Shown here piece after piece: positions 35,276 through 43,629 of a stretch of DNA of 64,000 nt. The notes beneath the pieces were generated by a model, which was not told the DNA's origin, made no database searches, and worked only from the letters and a program-made list of their open reading frames with translations. This DNA is from Rhodobacter sp. (GTDB lineage: Bacteria; Pseudomonadota; Alphaproteobacteria; Rhodobacterales; Rhodobacteraceae): positions 2,634,501-2,698,500 of the forward strand of contig JACKKG010000001.1 of the NCBI GenBank assembly GCA_020637515.1, given 5' to 3'. Each line of letters starts with the position of its first letter. The stretch's first letter is position 1. The position numbers and the translations under genes are program-made.

Positions 35276-36232
35276 ATGACCCTGTCCCGCCGCCCTGCCC
35301 TCGCGCTGGCCGCCGCCCTGACCCTGACCACCGCCCTGCCCGCGTTCGCCCTGGCCCCCGAGGGGTGGTCGCCCCTGCTGGAGCCCGCGCAACTGAGCGC
35401 GCTGCTCGCGCAACACGGCGACGAGATCCGCATCGTGCAGATCACCGGCGATTACGCCGCCGGGCATATCCCCGGTGCCGAGTGGTCGCCCTATGCCGCC
35501 TGGCGCTCGGACATGCCGAACCCGGGCGCGCTGCGCGATCTCGCGCATCTGCAAACCGTCGTGCGCGAGTTGGGGATCGACACCGACACGCCCGTCGTCG
35601 TGGTGCACGCGGGCGCCAATGCCACCGACATGGGGGCCGCCGCGCGGGTTTACTGGACCCTGAAATCGCTGGGGATCGCGGACCTGGCGCTGCTGAACGG
35701 CGGGCTGGCCGCCTGGAGCGGCGCGGGCCTGCCGACCGAAACCGCGCCGGCCTCGGCCCTTCCGTCGGAATATGTCGCGCATTGGAGCGATGCCTGGCGC
35801 GCAACCACCGACCAGGTGACGCAAATGGCCGCCGACGGCAGCGCCCGGTTGCTGGACGCGCGCCCGGCGGATTTCTTCGAGGGGCTGACCTGGTCGGTTG
35901 CCGCGCCCGGCACGATCCACGGCGCGGACAACGTGGCCTATTCGCAATTCTTCGACGGCACGCGCCTGGTCGGGGCGGATCGCATCCGCGCCCTCGCCGG
36001 GCAATCGGGTTATGCCCAGGGCACCACGGCGGTCAGCTTCTGCAACACCGGGCACTGGGCCGCGATCAACTGGTTCGCCCTGTCCGAGGTCGCCGGCTAC
36101 GACGATGTGCGCCTCTATGCCGAGAGCATGGCGGAATACACCGCCGACGGCAGCCGTCCACTGGATCACGCGCCGAACCGGCTGCAATACGCCTGGCGCG
36201 CGACCTCGCGCTGGGTGGCGGGGCTGTTCTGA
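35276..36232 (+). CDS. periplasmic rhodanese (thiosulfate sulfurtransferase-like)
   Basis: 318 residues from the ATG at 35276 (GGAG site 6 bases upstream). Sec signal peptide 1-25 (ends PAFA). Two rhodanese domains: the first lacks the active-site cysteine, and the second has it at Cys256 in SFCNTGHWAAINW. It should carry persulfide sulfur in the periplasm. Its stop overlaps the start of a YeeE/YedE transporter by one base, so the two are coupled. That pairing suggests sulfur is handed from the rhodanese to the transporter. Confidence 0.88.
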   Translation: MTLSRRPALALAAALTLTTALPAFALAPEGWSPLLEPAQLSALLAQHGDEIRIVQITGDYAAGHIPGAEWSPYAAWRSDMPNPGALRDLAHLQTVVRELGIDTDTPVVVVHAGANATDMGAAARVYWTLKSLGIADLALLNGGLAAWSGAGLPTETAPASALPSEYVAHWSDAWRATTDQVTQMAADGSARLLDARPADFFEGLTWSVAAPGTIHGADNVAYSQFFDGTRLVGADRIRALAGQSGYAQGTTAVSFCNTGHWAAINWFALSEVAGYDDVRLYAESMAEYTADGSRPLDHAPNRLQYAWRATSRWVAGLF

Positions 36233-37350
36233 TGACCGCGCGCCGTCTTGCGATGACCCTGCTGGGGCTGGCGGTGGTCGGCGCGGTGGCGCTGGCCGCG
36301 GGGCCGCGCTCGGGCCTGCTGGTGGCGATCGGAATCGGCTTTGGCCTGGTTCTGGAAGGGTTGCGATTCGGCTTTGCCGGGCCCTGGCGCCTGATGATCG
36401 CCGAACGCGACGCGCGCGGACTGATCGCGCAGGTCCTGGCCATCGGCCTGACCGCCGCCGTGGCCTTTCCGTTGCTGGCCGCGAACCCTGTCGAGCTGGC
36501 CCCGGCCCATGCCCCGATCGGGCTGGGCATGTTGATCGGCGCGTTTGTGTTTGGCGCGACGATGCAGGTGGTGATGGGTTGCGGATCGGGCACGCTGGTG
36601 AACGCGGGCTCGGGCAACTTGGTGGGGTTGGTCGCGCTGGCCGGATTTGTCGCCGGCGCCTTTCTGGGCACGCTCAACGCGGGATTCTGGGGCGGGCTGC
36701 CGGGGTTGCCGATGGTCTCGGCGCAGTCTCTGGCCGGGCCCACGGGCGGGCTGGCCCTGACGCTGGGCGGGCTGGCGCTGCTGGCGGTTCTGTTCGCCTG
36801 GCGCGCGGCGCCGGGCAAGCGCCTGCCGCCGGCGCGCCTGTTCTGGGCGGCGGCTCTGCTGGCGGCGCTGGCCATCGGCAATCTGGTGGTCGCCGGGCAG
36901 GCCTGGGGCATCGTCTACGGGTTGGGCCTGTGGGGCGCCAAGATCGCGACCGCCCTGGGCGCCGATCTGAGCGCCTCGGCCTATTGGGCGGAGCCGGGCA
37001 ACGTGACGCGGCTGTCGCAGTCGATCCTGACGGACGTCACCTCGCTGACCGACATCGGCCTGATCCTGGGCGCGTTCCTGGTGGTCAACGCCCGCAAGGC
37101 CCCGGGCGCGCCGGTCGCCCCGCTGGCGCCGCGCGGATGGGCGCTGGTGCTGGTCGCGGGCGTGGTGCTGGGCTATTCCAGCCGCATGGCGCTGGGGTGC
37201 AATGTCGGGGCGTTCTTTTCGGGCATCTCGACCGGGTCGCTGCACGGCTGGGCCTGGTTTGTCGCCGCTTTTGCCGGCTCGGCGCTGGGGCTGAGGCTGC
37301 GCCCCTTCGTGCTGGTTCCGGCGCGACGCCCCAGCGAGGTCGCCGCATGA
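36232..37350 (+). CDS. YeeE/YedE-family sulfur-compound transporter
   Basis: 372 residues, polytopic. The paired conserved cysteines of the family are in VMGCGSGTLVNAGSGN and in LGCNVGAFFSGISTGS, each within a short re-entrant helix. Family members import thiosulfate or sulfane sulfur; SoxT and PmpA/B proteins belong here. It is coupled to a periplasmic rhodanese upstream and a 53-residue protein downstream. In sHdr-containing bacteria, SoxT-type relatives feed sulfur to the cytoplasmic oxidation system. That role here is inference based on the locus at 48-58 kb. Confidence 0.88.
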   Translation: MTARRLAMTLLGLAVVGAVALAAGPRSGLLVAIGIGFGLVLEGLRFGFAGPWRLMIAERDARGLIAQVLAIGLTAAVAFPLLAANPVELAPAHAPIGLGMLIGAFVFGATMQVVMGCGSGTLVNAGSGNLVGLVALAGFVAGAFLGTLNAGFWGGLPGLPMVSAQSLAGPTGGLALTLGGLALLAVLFAWRAAPGKRLPPARLFWAAALLAALAIGNLVVAGQAWGIVYGLGLWGAKIATALGADLSASAYWAEPGNVTRLSQSILTDVTSLTDIGLILGAFLVVNARKAPGAPVAPLAPRGWALVLVAGVVLGYSSRMALGCNVGAFFSGISTGSLHGWAWFVAAFAGSALGLRLRPFVLVPARRPSEVAA

Positions 37351-37508
37351 GCCGCCCTCTGGTTGCCCTGATCGCCCTGTCGGCGCTGGCCGCGCTGCTG
37401 GTCTGGGATGCCGCCGTCAGCGGCCTGCCCCAACCCTATGCCTTTCCCGCCGCGCTGGCGCTGGGATCGGGCGCGGCGCCGACGGGCGCGCATTGCACGC
37501 AGAACTGA
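37347..37508 (+). CDS. small membrane protein coupled to the sulfur transporter
   Basis: 53 residues. The ATG overlaps the stop of the YeeE/YedE gene (ATGA). One hydrophobic N-terminal helix (about 4-24, LVALIALSALAALLVWDAAV) is followed by a short polar tail with a single cysteine near the end (AHCTQN). A hairpin terminator begins 6 bases after its stop. Coupling and position imply a subunit or accessory of the transporter. I do not recognise the family. Confidence 0.65.
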   Translation: MSRPLVALIALSALAALLVWDAAVSGLPQPYAFPAALALGSGAAPTGAHCTQN

Positions 37509-37514
37509 TCGGTC

Positions 37515-37538
37515 CGGCGGCCCTGCAACGGGCCGCCG
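37515..37538 (+). terminator. hairpin terminator of the rhodanese-YeeE operon
   Basis: CGGCGGCCC, a 6-base loop and GGGCCGCCG, a perfect 9-bp stem starting 7 bases after the last stop codon. There is no strong T-tract. Confidence 0.55.
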
Positions 37539-37620
37539 ATCGCCGCGCATTACCGCTGGAAGCCGGCGCTCCCCCCGGCTAGTCTGACGCCCGGAATCCA
37601 TTTCAGGACGGGAGCTTTCC

Positions 37621-38187
37621 ATGAAACTGTTCAAAGCCGCGGCCCTTGTCGGGGCGTTTGCCCTTTCCGGTTGCGTCGATGTCGATCTGACGACGACGAT
37701 CACCGGCGCCGACCAGGCCAGCGTGACCGGCAACATGACCATCCAGCGCCAGATGCTCGAGATGATGGGCGGCACCGACAATTTCTGCTCGGCCGACGAA
37801 GGCGGCACGCTGGTGATGACCGAAACCGAGGCGCGTTGCGACCTGTCGATCTCGGGCACTTTTGCCGAGGTGTTCGAGAAGACCCCCGACGAGCCGCATC
37901 CGACGGCGACCGATCTGGGCGACGGCACCGTGCGTGTGACCTTCCCGCTGGCCGAAATGACGGCCGAATCCGACCAGTTGCGCGCCGATCCGCAGATGGC
38001 GCAGATGATGCGCCCGATGCTGGAAGGCCATGTCTTCACCATCCGCGTCGCCGGGGCCGAGGTCGTCTCGTCGAACGGGACGATCAACGACGATCACACC
38101 CAGGCGACCTGGACCTTCAACCTGGTGGACATCCTGGACCCCGAGGTCCAGATGCCCGACACGTTCGAGACGGTGGTCCGCTACTGA
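37621..38187 (+). CDS. hypothetical lipoprotein
   Basis: 188 residues. Signal peptide with lipobox ALSGC, lipidation at Cys18, followed by V-D (no Asp at +2, so outer-membrane or default sorting). The mature part has two further cysteines (NFCSADE, ARCDLS) that could form a disulfide, and many beta-strand-like stretches. It resembles LppM-type domains in layout, but I cannot assign a family firmly. It has a GGAG site (gacgggagctttcc) and its own promoter region after the terminator at 37.5 kb. It converges on the hydrolase gene. Confidence 0.65.
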   Translation: MKLFKAAALVGAFALSGCVDVDLTTTITGADQASVTGNMTIQRQMLEMMGGTDNFCSADEGGTLVMTETEARCDLSISGTFAEVFEKTPDEPHPTATDLGDGTVRVTFPLAEMTAESDQLRADPQMAQMMRPMLEGHVFTIRVAGAEVVSSNGTINDDHTQATWTFNLVDILDPEVQMPDTFETVVRY

Positions 38188-39092
38188 GCCGGGCGCGCCA
38201 GGGTGTCCAGCGCCCTGGCGATCCGTTCGAAAGAGGCGCGCGCGCCCTCGGCGAGGGTTCGCGCGCGCAGATAGCCGTGCACCAGACCCGGCTCTTCCGT
38301 CAGGGACACGGGCACGCCCGCCTCGGCCAGGCGGGCCGCGTATTCCACGCCGTGCGATGCCAGCGGGTCGGCCTCGGCGGTGAAGATCGCGGTCGGCGGA
38401 AGGTCGCTGTAATCGGTCGCCGCCAGGGCCTCGGCCGTCACGTCGCCCCGGGGCGGCGGCCCGTCGAAACGGATCTCATGGTAATAGAGGCAATCGGCGG
38501 CGGTCAGCATGGGGGCGTGGGCGTGGCGGATCATGCTGGGCATGTCGGCGTCCGAGGTCAGCCCCGGGTAGATCAGCACCTGCCCGCGAATGCGCCCGGG
38601 CCGAGTCGCGCAGATCGACGCCGCCAGACTGCCCCCCGCGCTGTCGCCCACCAGGACAAGCGGCCCGTCCAGCGCGTCCACCACCGCCACGCAATCGTCG
38701 TAATGCGCGGGGTGCCGGTGCTCGGGCGCCAGCCGGTAATCCACCGCGATCAGGGTCACCTGCGCGGCCTCGGCCAGGTCGGCGACGATGGAATCGTGGC
38801 TGTGCAACCCGCCGACCACGAAGCCGCCGCCATGGAAATAGACCCCCGTGACATCGGCCCTGGGCGCGGTCGGGATGTAGCGCCGGCAAGGCACGCCGGC
38901 GATCGTCCGATCCTCGGTCCGCAGGCCCGGCGGGTGCGGCTGGTCGAAGCGCGCGCACGAGGTGTCATAGACCGCGCGCTGCCGGGCCATCGACAAGGTA
39001 ACCGCGTCCGGCGGATAGTCGGCCTCGGTCATGGCGATGAAGGCGCGCAAATCGGCCGGCAGCCAGGAATAGTCGCTTGGGTCACGGGTCAT
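38181..39092 (-). CDS. alpha/beta hydrolase (hormone-sensitive lipase family)
   Basis: 303 residues. The oxyanion motif HGGGF (87-91) and nucleophile GDSAGG (Ser151) define the HSL (family IV) esterases. The catalytic Asp is likely in FTAEADPLASHG and the His in GLVHGYL. There is no signal peptide. Substrates are short-chain esters in known members. Its start overlaps the stop of the LysR regulator (ATGA), so the regulator and hydrolase are cotranscribed, an unusual order for LysR control. Confidence 0.85.
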   Translation of the reverse strand: MTRDPSDYSWLPADLRAFIAMTEADYPPDAVTLSMARQRAVYDTSCARFDQPHPPGLRTEDRTIAGVPCRRYIPTAPRADVTGVYFHGGGFVVGGLHSHDSIVADLAEAAQVTLIAVDYRLAPEHRHPAHYDDCVAVVDALDGPLVLVGDSAGGSLAASICATRPGRIRGQVLIYPGLTSDADMPSMIRHAHAPMLTAADCLYYHEIRFDGPPPRGDVTAEALAATDYSDLPPTAIFTAEADPLASHGVEYAARLAEAGVPVSLTEEPGLVHGYLRARTLAEGARASFERIARALDTLARPAQ

Positions 39093-39964
39093 GCGGGGGC
39101 TCCCAGGGTTGCGCGCAGCGCGGCGATCAGCTTGCGCCAGACGGCGCGGTGGCGGTTGCGGTAGTGGATCGCGGCAAAGATCGGCTGGGTCAGCACCGGC
39201 GCGTCGGCGACGAACCGGGCCTGCCCCTGCGCCACCAGCCGCCGCGCCGCACCAACCTGTTGATAACCGGCCGCGCCAAAGGCCAGGATCATGCCGCGCA
39301 CCGTGGCGTTCTGCCCGGCCGACAGCGGCGGCGCGGACAGATGCGGCAGCAGGGCCTCGTGCGTGCGGGCAAAGGCCGGCGACAGATTGGCCATCACATA
39401 GCGTTCGGCAGCGATGTCGGCCAGTCGCGGCGCCGGGTCACCGCTGGACCCGGCGCCTGGCGCGACCATGCGATAGGCCAGTTCGCCCAGCGTTTCGAAA
39501 TGCAGGTCGGGCGACGGGTGCGGCGAAAACAACAGCGCAAGATCCAGCAACCCGCCCTGAACGTCGCGGCACATCTGCGCGGAATAGTCGGCCTCGATAT
39601 AGATCGCAGCCTGCGGCAGCAGCGCGCGGATCGCCTGAACCCAATGCGCGGGATCGTCGGCGGCGAGGTCGTTCTGCAAACCCAGCCTGAGGGTCATCGC
39701 CCGCCCCTCGGCCCCGCGCGCGGCCGCGCGGGCCTCGGTCATGGCGTGCCGCAGGGCGCGGGCGTGGGGTTCGAAGCGCAGCCCCTCGGTGGTCAGTTCG
39801 CACCCCGCGCGCGAGCGGCGCATCAGCGTCACCCCCAGCACCCGCTCCAGCGACGCCAGCCGGCCCGAGACGGTGGATTGCGTGACGCCCAGCCGTTCCG
39901 CGCTGCGGTGGAAGCTGTGCGTTTCGCACAGGTCCAGAAACGTGTCGATCTGATCGGGTTGCAT
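39089..39964 (-). CDS. LysR-family transcriptional regulator
   Basis: 291 residues from the ATG at 39964. The N-terminal winged HTH (about 2-60) includes FLDLCETHSFHRSAERLGVT and QSTVSGRLASLERVLGV. The C-terminal periplasmic-binding-protein-like effector domain begins near residue 90. It is flanked by a class IV aminotransferase (5 bases upstream) and a hydrolase (overlapping downstream) on the same strand. All three are probably one operon. Targets are unknown. Confidence 0.88.
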   Translation of the reverse strand: MQPDQIDTFLDLCETHSFHRSAERLGVTQSTVSGRLASLERVLGVTLMRRSRAGCELTTEGLRFEPHARALRHAMTEARAAARGAEGRAMTLRLGLQNDLAADDPAHWVQAIRALLPQAAIYIEADYSAQMCRDVQGGLLDLALLFSPHPSPDLHFETLGELAYRMVAPGAGSSGDPAPRLADIAAERYVMANLSPAFARTHEALLPHLSAPPLSAGQNATVRGMILAFGAAGYQQVGAARRLVAQGQARFVADAPVLTQPIFAAIHYRNRHRAVWRKLIAALRATLGAPA

Positions 39965-39969
39965 CGCGA

Positions 39970-40890
39970 TCAGCCCGGGTAAACCGCCGCCTCGTAGAGC
40001 GCGCGAACCCGGTCCGTCAACGGCCCCGGCACGCCCATGCCGATCACGCGACCGTCGATGCGGGTGACCGCCGTGACGCCGCCCAGCGTGCCGGTGACGA
40101 AGCTTTCGTCGGCGGAATAGACCTGCGCCAGGGTGAAGTCGCCCTCGTGCACACGGATCCCGTCCGCGCGTGCGGCGTCGATGACCGCGCGCTGGGTGAT
40201 CCCGCGAAACGAATAGGCCCCGCTCGAGGTCCAGATCTCGCCCCGCCGGACGACGAAGAAATTGGTCGAGTTGCACGAGGCCACGAAGCCGCGCGGGTCC
40301 AGCATCAGCGCCTCGTCCGCGCCGGCGTTGATGGCCTGGATCAGCGCCTGGATCAGGTTCAGCCGCGAATGCGAGTTCAGGTGCAGGTCGAACACATCGG
40401 GCCCCGAGGTTCGGAAAGTTGATGTGAACAGCGTCAGCCCCCGGGCGCGCGTCTCGGGGCGCGGGGTCTTGTATTCGGCGGTGACGACGACGGTCGGCCC
40501 CGACACGAGGAAGCGCGGGTCCTGGTTGGCGGTCGCCTTGACGCCCCGGGTCACCATCAGGCGCAGGTGGGCGCCGTCCGTCATCCGGTTCGCGGCGATC
40601 ACCCCGTCGATGGCGGCATTGATCCCGTCCCGGCCCTGGGGAATGTCCAGGGCGATGGACCGTGCGCCTTCGAACAGCCGGTCGAGATGGGCCTCGCGCT
40701 GCAAGATGCGCCCGCGCACCAGCCTCAGCCCCTCCCACACGCCGTCGCCAAAGCCAAAGCCCGCGTCGAACACGCTGACCACCGCCTGCGCCTTTGGCAC
40801 CAGCGCGCCGTTCACCCAGACCAGGACCTGGTCATTGCGCGGATCGGCGACATAGCCCTGCGCGGCGGTCGTGGTTGACGTGGTGCTCAT
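39970..40890 (-). CDS. class IV aminotransferase (D-amino acid/branched-chain aminotransferase-like)
   Basis: 306 residues. The fold-type IV PLP enzyme is indicated by VFDAGFGFGDGVWEGLR (substrate loop), DEALMLDPRGFVASCNSTNFF and GITQRAVIDAA near the C-terminus. At the place where the family carries the PLP lysine, the sequence reads LNSHSRLNL. Asn172 aligns with the usual Lys, so catalysis is in doubt unless the alignment slips. It is first in a likely operon with a LysR regulator and a hydrolase. Confidence 0.75.
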   Translation of the reverse strand: MSTTSTTTAAQGYVADPRNDQVLVWVNGALVPKAQAVVSVFDAGFGFGDGVWEGLRLVRGRILQREAHLDRLFEGARSIALDIPQGRDGINAAIDGVIAANRMTDGAHLRLMVTRGVKATANQDPRFLVSGPTVVVTAEYKTPRPETRARGLTLFTSTFRTSGPDVFDLHLNSHSRLNLIQALIQAINAGADEALMLDPRGFVASCNSTNFFVVRRGEIWTSSGAYSFRGITQRAVIDAARADGIRVHEGDFTLAQVYSADESFVTGTLGGVTAVTRIDGRVIGMGVPGPLTDRVRALYEAAVYPG

Positions 40891-40979
40891 CGGGTCCCCC
40901 TGCTGCGGTCCCGATTGGGGGCAAAGGGGGCGGGACTGTCAAGGCGCGACCTTGCACCCCGGCCCGTCGCGTGCCGACG

Positions 40980-41672
40980 TCAGTCGAGGGAATAGCCCGC
41001 GCCGCGCACCGTGCGGATCAGATCCTCGCCGCCGCGCGCGCCGATCGCCTTGCGCAACCGGCCGATATGCACGTCCACGGTGCGGGTATCGACATAAATG
41101 TCGCGCCCCCAGACCCGGTCGAGCAGCGCCTCGCGGGTCCAGACGCGGCCCGGTTTCTCCATCAGCGCCGCCAGCAGGCGGAATTCGGTCGGCCCCAGGT
41201 GCAGTTCGGCGCCCGCGCGGTGGACGCGGTGGGTTTCGGGGTCCAGCCGCAGGTCCCGCACCTCGAGCGCCTGGCCCGCGCGCGCGGGCCGCACGCGGCG
41301 CAGGTTGGCGCGCACCCGCGCCAGCAGTTCGGTCACCGAATAGGGTTTGGTGATATAATCGTCCGCGCCCGTTTCCAGCCCCCGCACGCGGTCGCTTTCG
41401 TCCGAGCGCGCCGAAACCATGATGATCGCCGCATCGGCGGCGCCGCGCTGCGCCTTGAGTTGGCGGCAGACCTCGATCCCCGAGACGCGCGGCAGCATCC
41501 AGTCCAGCAAGATCACATCGGGCGATTCCTCGGCCACCAGCAGCAAGGCTTCTTCGCCGTCCGAGGCCGTGGCGACCCGAAAACCGGCGGCTTCCAGGTT
41601 GTAGCTGAGCAGCGCGCGTTGTGCCGGCTCGTCATCGACGACCAACACCAGGGGATTGTCGTTGCGGCTCAT
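40980..41672 (-). CDS. phoB: phosphate response regulator PhoB
   Basis: 230 residues. Receiver domain with VDDE at the N-terminus, phosphoacceptor Asp57 in ILLDWMLP and the conserved Lys in YITKPYS. The C-terminal winged helix of the OmpR/PhoB type has LGPTEFRLLAALMEKPGRVW and VDVHIGRLRKAIG. It should activate Pho-regulon genes through Pho boxes when phosphate is low. It is the third gene after phoR and phoU, with 6 bases between phoU and phoB. Confidence 0.93.
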   Translation of the reverse strand: MSRNDNPLVLVVDDEPAQRALLSYNLEAAGFRVATASDGEEALLLVAEESPDVILLDWMLPRVSGIEVCRQLKAQRGAADAAIIMVSARSDESDRVRGLETGADDYITKPYSVTELLARVRANLRRVRPARAGQALEVRDLRLDPETHRVHRAGAELHLGPTEFRLLAALMEKPGRVWTREALLDRVWGRDIYVDTRTVDVHIGRLRKAIGARGGEDLIRTVRGAGYSLD

Positions 41673-41678
41673 GGCGGA

Positions 41679-42389
41679 TTATCCGTGCGGCACGTCGATC
41701 GAGGCGGTGGACTGCCCCTTGGGCCGGTCGCCGGGCCGTTCGCCGGTGGCCAGGAACACGACCTGCTCGGCCGCGCCCGTCACCAGGTCGCCCATCCGTT
41801 CGACGTTCTTGGCGATGAAGGTGTAGTGCAGGCAGGCCGAGATGTTGCGCGGGTCTTCCATCATGTGGGTGATGAACTCGCGGAACAGGGCGTTGGTCAT
41901 GTGATCGACCTCGACATCGCGGGCGATCACGTCCTCGGCCAGGGCCACGTCCAGCCGCGCAAAGGCGTCGAGCATGTCCTTCAACATCTGCCCGACCTGG
42001 CGCGCCTGGCGGCGGATCGCGGCGCTTGCACCCTCGATCTGCGGGCCGGCGGCGAGCACCGGAACACGCTTTGCCATGTTTTTCGCGTAGTCGCCCAGCC
42101 GTTCGATATCGGCGGCCATTTTCATCACCGCGATCACCGCGCGCAGATCGCCGGCCTGCGGCTGACGCAACGCCAACAGGCGCACCACCTGGCTGTCGAT
42201 CTCCTCCTCGAGCCGGTCGATGGCGCGGTCGCCCGCGACCACCTGCTGCGCCAGATCCTCGTCGCGCTCTTCGAGTGCGCGCGCCGCCAGTGTGATCGCC
42301 TCTTCGACACGCCCGCCCATGCCCAGCATGGAATCCCGGATACGCTCGAGGTCTTCGTCAAAGGTGGAATCGATATGCAGGCGGGTCAT
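41679..42389 (-). CDS. phoU: phosphate-signalling protein PhoU
   Basis: 236 residues from the ATG at 42389. Two repeated three-helix bundles carry the E-x-x-x-D-x-x-x-D-type metal motifs (MKMAADIERLGDYAKNMAKR, and later FIAKNVERMGDLVTG). PhoU damps PhoR kinase activity via the Pst transporter when phosphate is plentiful. It lies between phoR (61 bases upstream) and phoB. The pstSCAB genes that usually sit here are absent. Confidence 0.93.
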   Translation of the reverse strand: MTRLHIDSTFDEDLERIRDSMLGMGGRVEEAITLAARALEERDEDLAQQVVAGDRAIDRLEEEIDSQVVRLLALRQPQAGDLRAVIAVMKMAADIERLGDYAKNMAKRVPVLAAGPQIEGASAAIRRQARQVGQMLKDMLDAFARLDVALAEDVIARDVEVDHMTNALFREFITHMMEDPRNISACLHYTFIAKNVERMGDLVTGAAEQVVFLATGERPGDRPKGQSTASIDVPHG

Positions 42390-42450
42390 GGAGGGGTCTC
42401 TCTTGCGTTTGCGGCACCTTAGCCCGCGAATATGACACTTCGGTGACGGT

Positions 42451-43533
42451 TCAGGCGATCGGCAGGGCCACGGCAAAGGTGCTGCCCTCGCCGCGGGTCG
42501 AGCGGATCGTGAACTTTCCCCGGTGACGATTGATGATGTGCTTGACGATGGCCAGCCCCAGCCCGGTGCCCCCCATCGCGCGCGAGCGGTGGCCGTCCAC
42601 GCGGTAGAACCGTTCGGTCAACCGCGGCAGGTGAATGGCGTCGATGCCGTCGCCATGGTCGCGCACCAGCACCTTCAACACCGGCCCCGGCAGTCCCGGC
42701 AACGAATCGACCCGGTCCAGCGACACCTCGATCCGGCCGCCCGAGGCCCCGTATTTCAGCGCGTTCTCGATCAGGTTGTGAAAGACCTGCACCAACTGGT
42801 CACGGTCGCCGGGGATCGTCGGGGCCTCGGGCAGATCGCGGAAATCCACCACCAGCCCCGCGTCGTCGATCTGCGGGCGCAGCGCGGCCAGCGTGGCGCG
42901 CAACACCTCGGACAGCGACACCGGCGTGCGCGGGCGCACCTTTTCCTCGGCCTCGACGCGCGACAGCGACAGCAGATCGCTGACCAGTCGCGACATGCGC
43001 TGCGCCTCGCGTTCCATGATGTCCAGGAATTGCGCGGTGGCGGCCGGGTCGTTGCGCGCGGGCCCTTTCAGCGTCTCGATGAAACCGGCCAGCACGGTCA
43101 GCGGCGAGCGCATCTCGTGGCTGACATTCGCCACGAAATCGCGGCGCTGTTGCTCGGCCTCCTCGACATGGCTGATGTCGCGCAGGGTGACCAGCACCCC
43201 GGGCAGGCCCTGTTCGGGCACCAACGGCACCGCGGTCAGCCTGAGCACCGTCTCGCGGGTGGGCGAGGTCTGGAACATCCGCGCCTCGAACCCGGGATGC
43301 CCGCGCGCGCCCTCGGCCAGCGATGCCAGCGCCCGGTCGAGCGCGGCCGCGGGCTCGGGCTGGCGCAGATAGCTGAGCGCCGAGGCGCCGGTCAGGGGCG
43401 CGGAAAACAGTTCGCGGGCGGCGGGATTGGCCAGCAGGATGCGGCGATCCTGCCCCACCAGCAGCGCCGGATCGGGCATCGCGTCAAGCAAGGCACCGCA
43501 ATGAGTCAGGTCGGCAGTCATGGCAAAGGGCAT
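42451..43533 (-). CDS. phoR: phosphate sensor histidine kinase PhoR, soluble form
   Basis: 360 residues (a second start at 43521 would remove 4). A PAS domain (about 12-125) is followed by HisKA with phosphoacceptor His139 in VANVSHEMRSPL. The HATPase domain has N-box NLIENALKYG and G-box GTGLGLAIVKH. No transmembrane segment is present, unlike E. coli PhoR, so it is a soluble kinase that must meet PhoU or the membrane otherwise. A Pho box lies 38 bases upstream, indicating autoregulation. Confidence 0.9.
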   Translation of the reverse strand: MPFAMTADLTHCGALLDAMPDPALLVGQDRRILLANPAARELFSAPLTGASALSYLRQPEPAAALDRALASLAEGARGHPGFEARMFQTSPTRETVLRLTAVPLVPEQGLPGVLVTLRDISHVEEAEQQRRDFVANVSHEMRSPLTVLAGFIETLKGPARNDPAATAQFLDIMEREAQRMSRLVSDLLSLSRVEAEEKVRPRTPVSLSEVLRATLAALRPQIDDAGLVVDFRDLPEAPTIPGDRDQLVQVFHNLIENALKYGASGGRIEVSLDRVDSLPGLPGPVLKVLVRDHGDGIDAIHLPRLTERFYRVDGHRSRAMGGTGLGLAIVKHIINRHRGKFTIRSTRGEGSTFAVALPIA

Positions 43534-43570
43534 CGTCTGGGTCCGGCTGTCGATCTTGTCGCAAGGCTTT

Positions 43571-43588
43571 GTAACAGAACGATGACAC
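43571..43588 (-). promoter_or_regulatory. Pho box upstream of phoR
   Basis: The minus strand reads GTGTCAT-CGTT-CTGTTAC, two 7-mers spaced 11 bases apart. They match the CTGTCAT-N4-CTGTCAT consensus for PhoB with two mismatches in 14. Position and orientation fit activation of the phoR-phoU-phoB operon by its own product. Confidence 0.65.
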
Positions 43589-43629
43589 CGCGTCCCCTGT
43601 CCTCGGTGCCAGAGGTCCCGGGCCGCGCG

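Noticed and set aside
33014..36187. 1057-residue open frame on the minus strand
   Set aside because: It runs antisense across kpsT, kpsE and the rhodanese, all of which have clear motifs. Composition is typical of a shadow frame.
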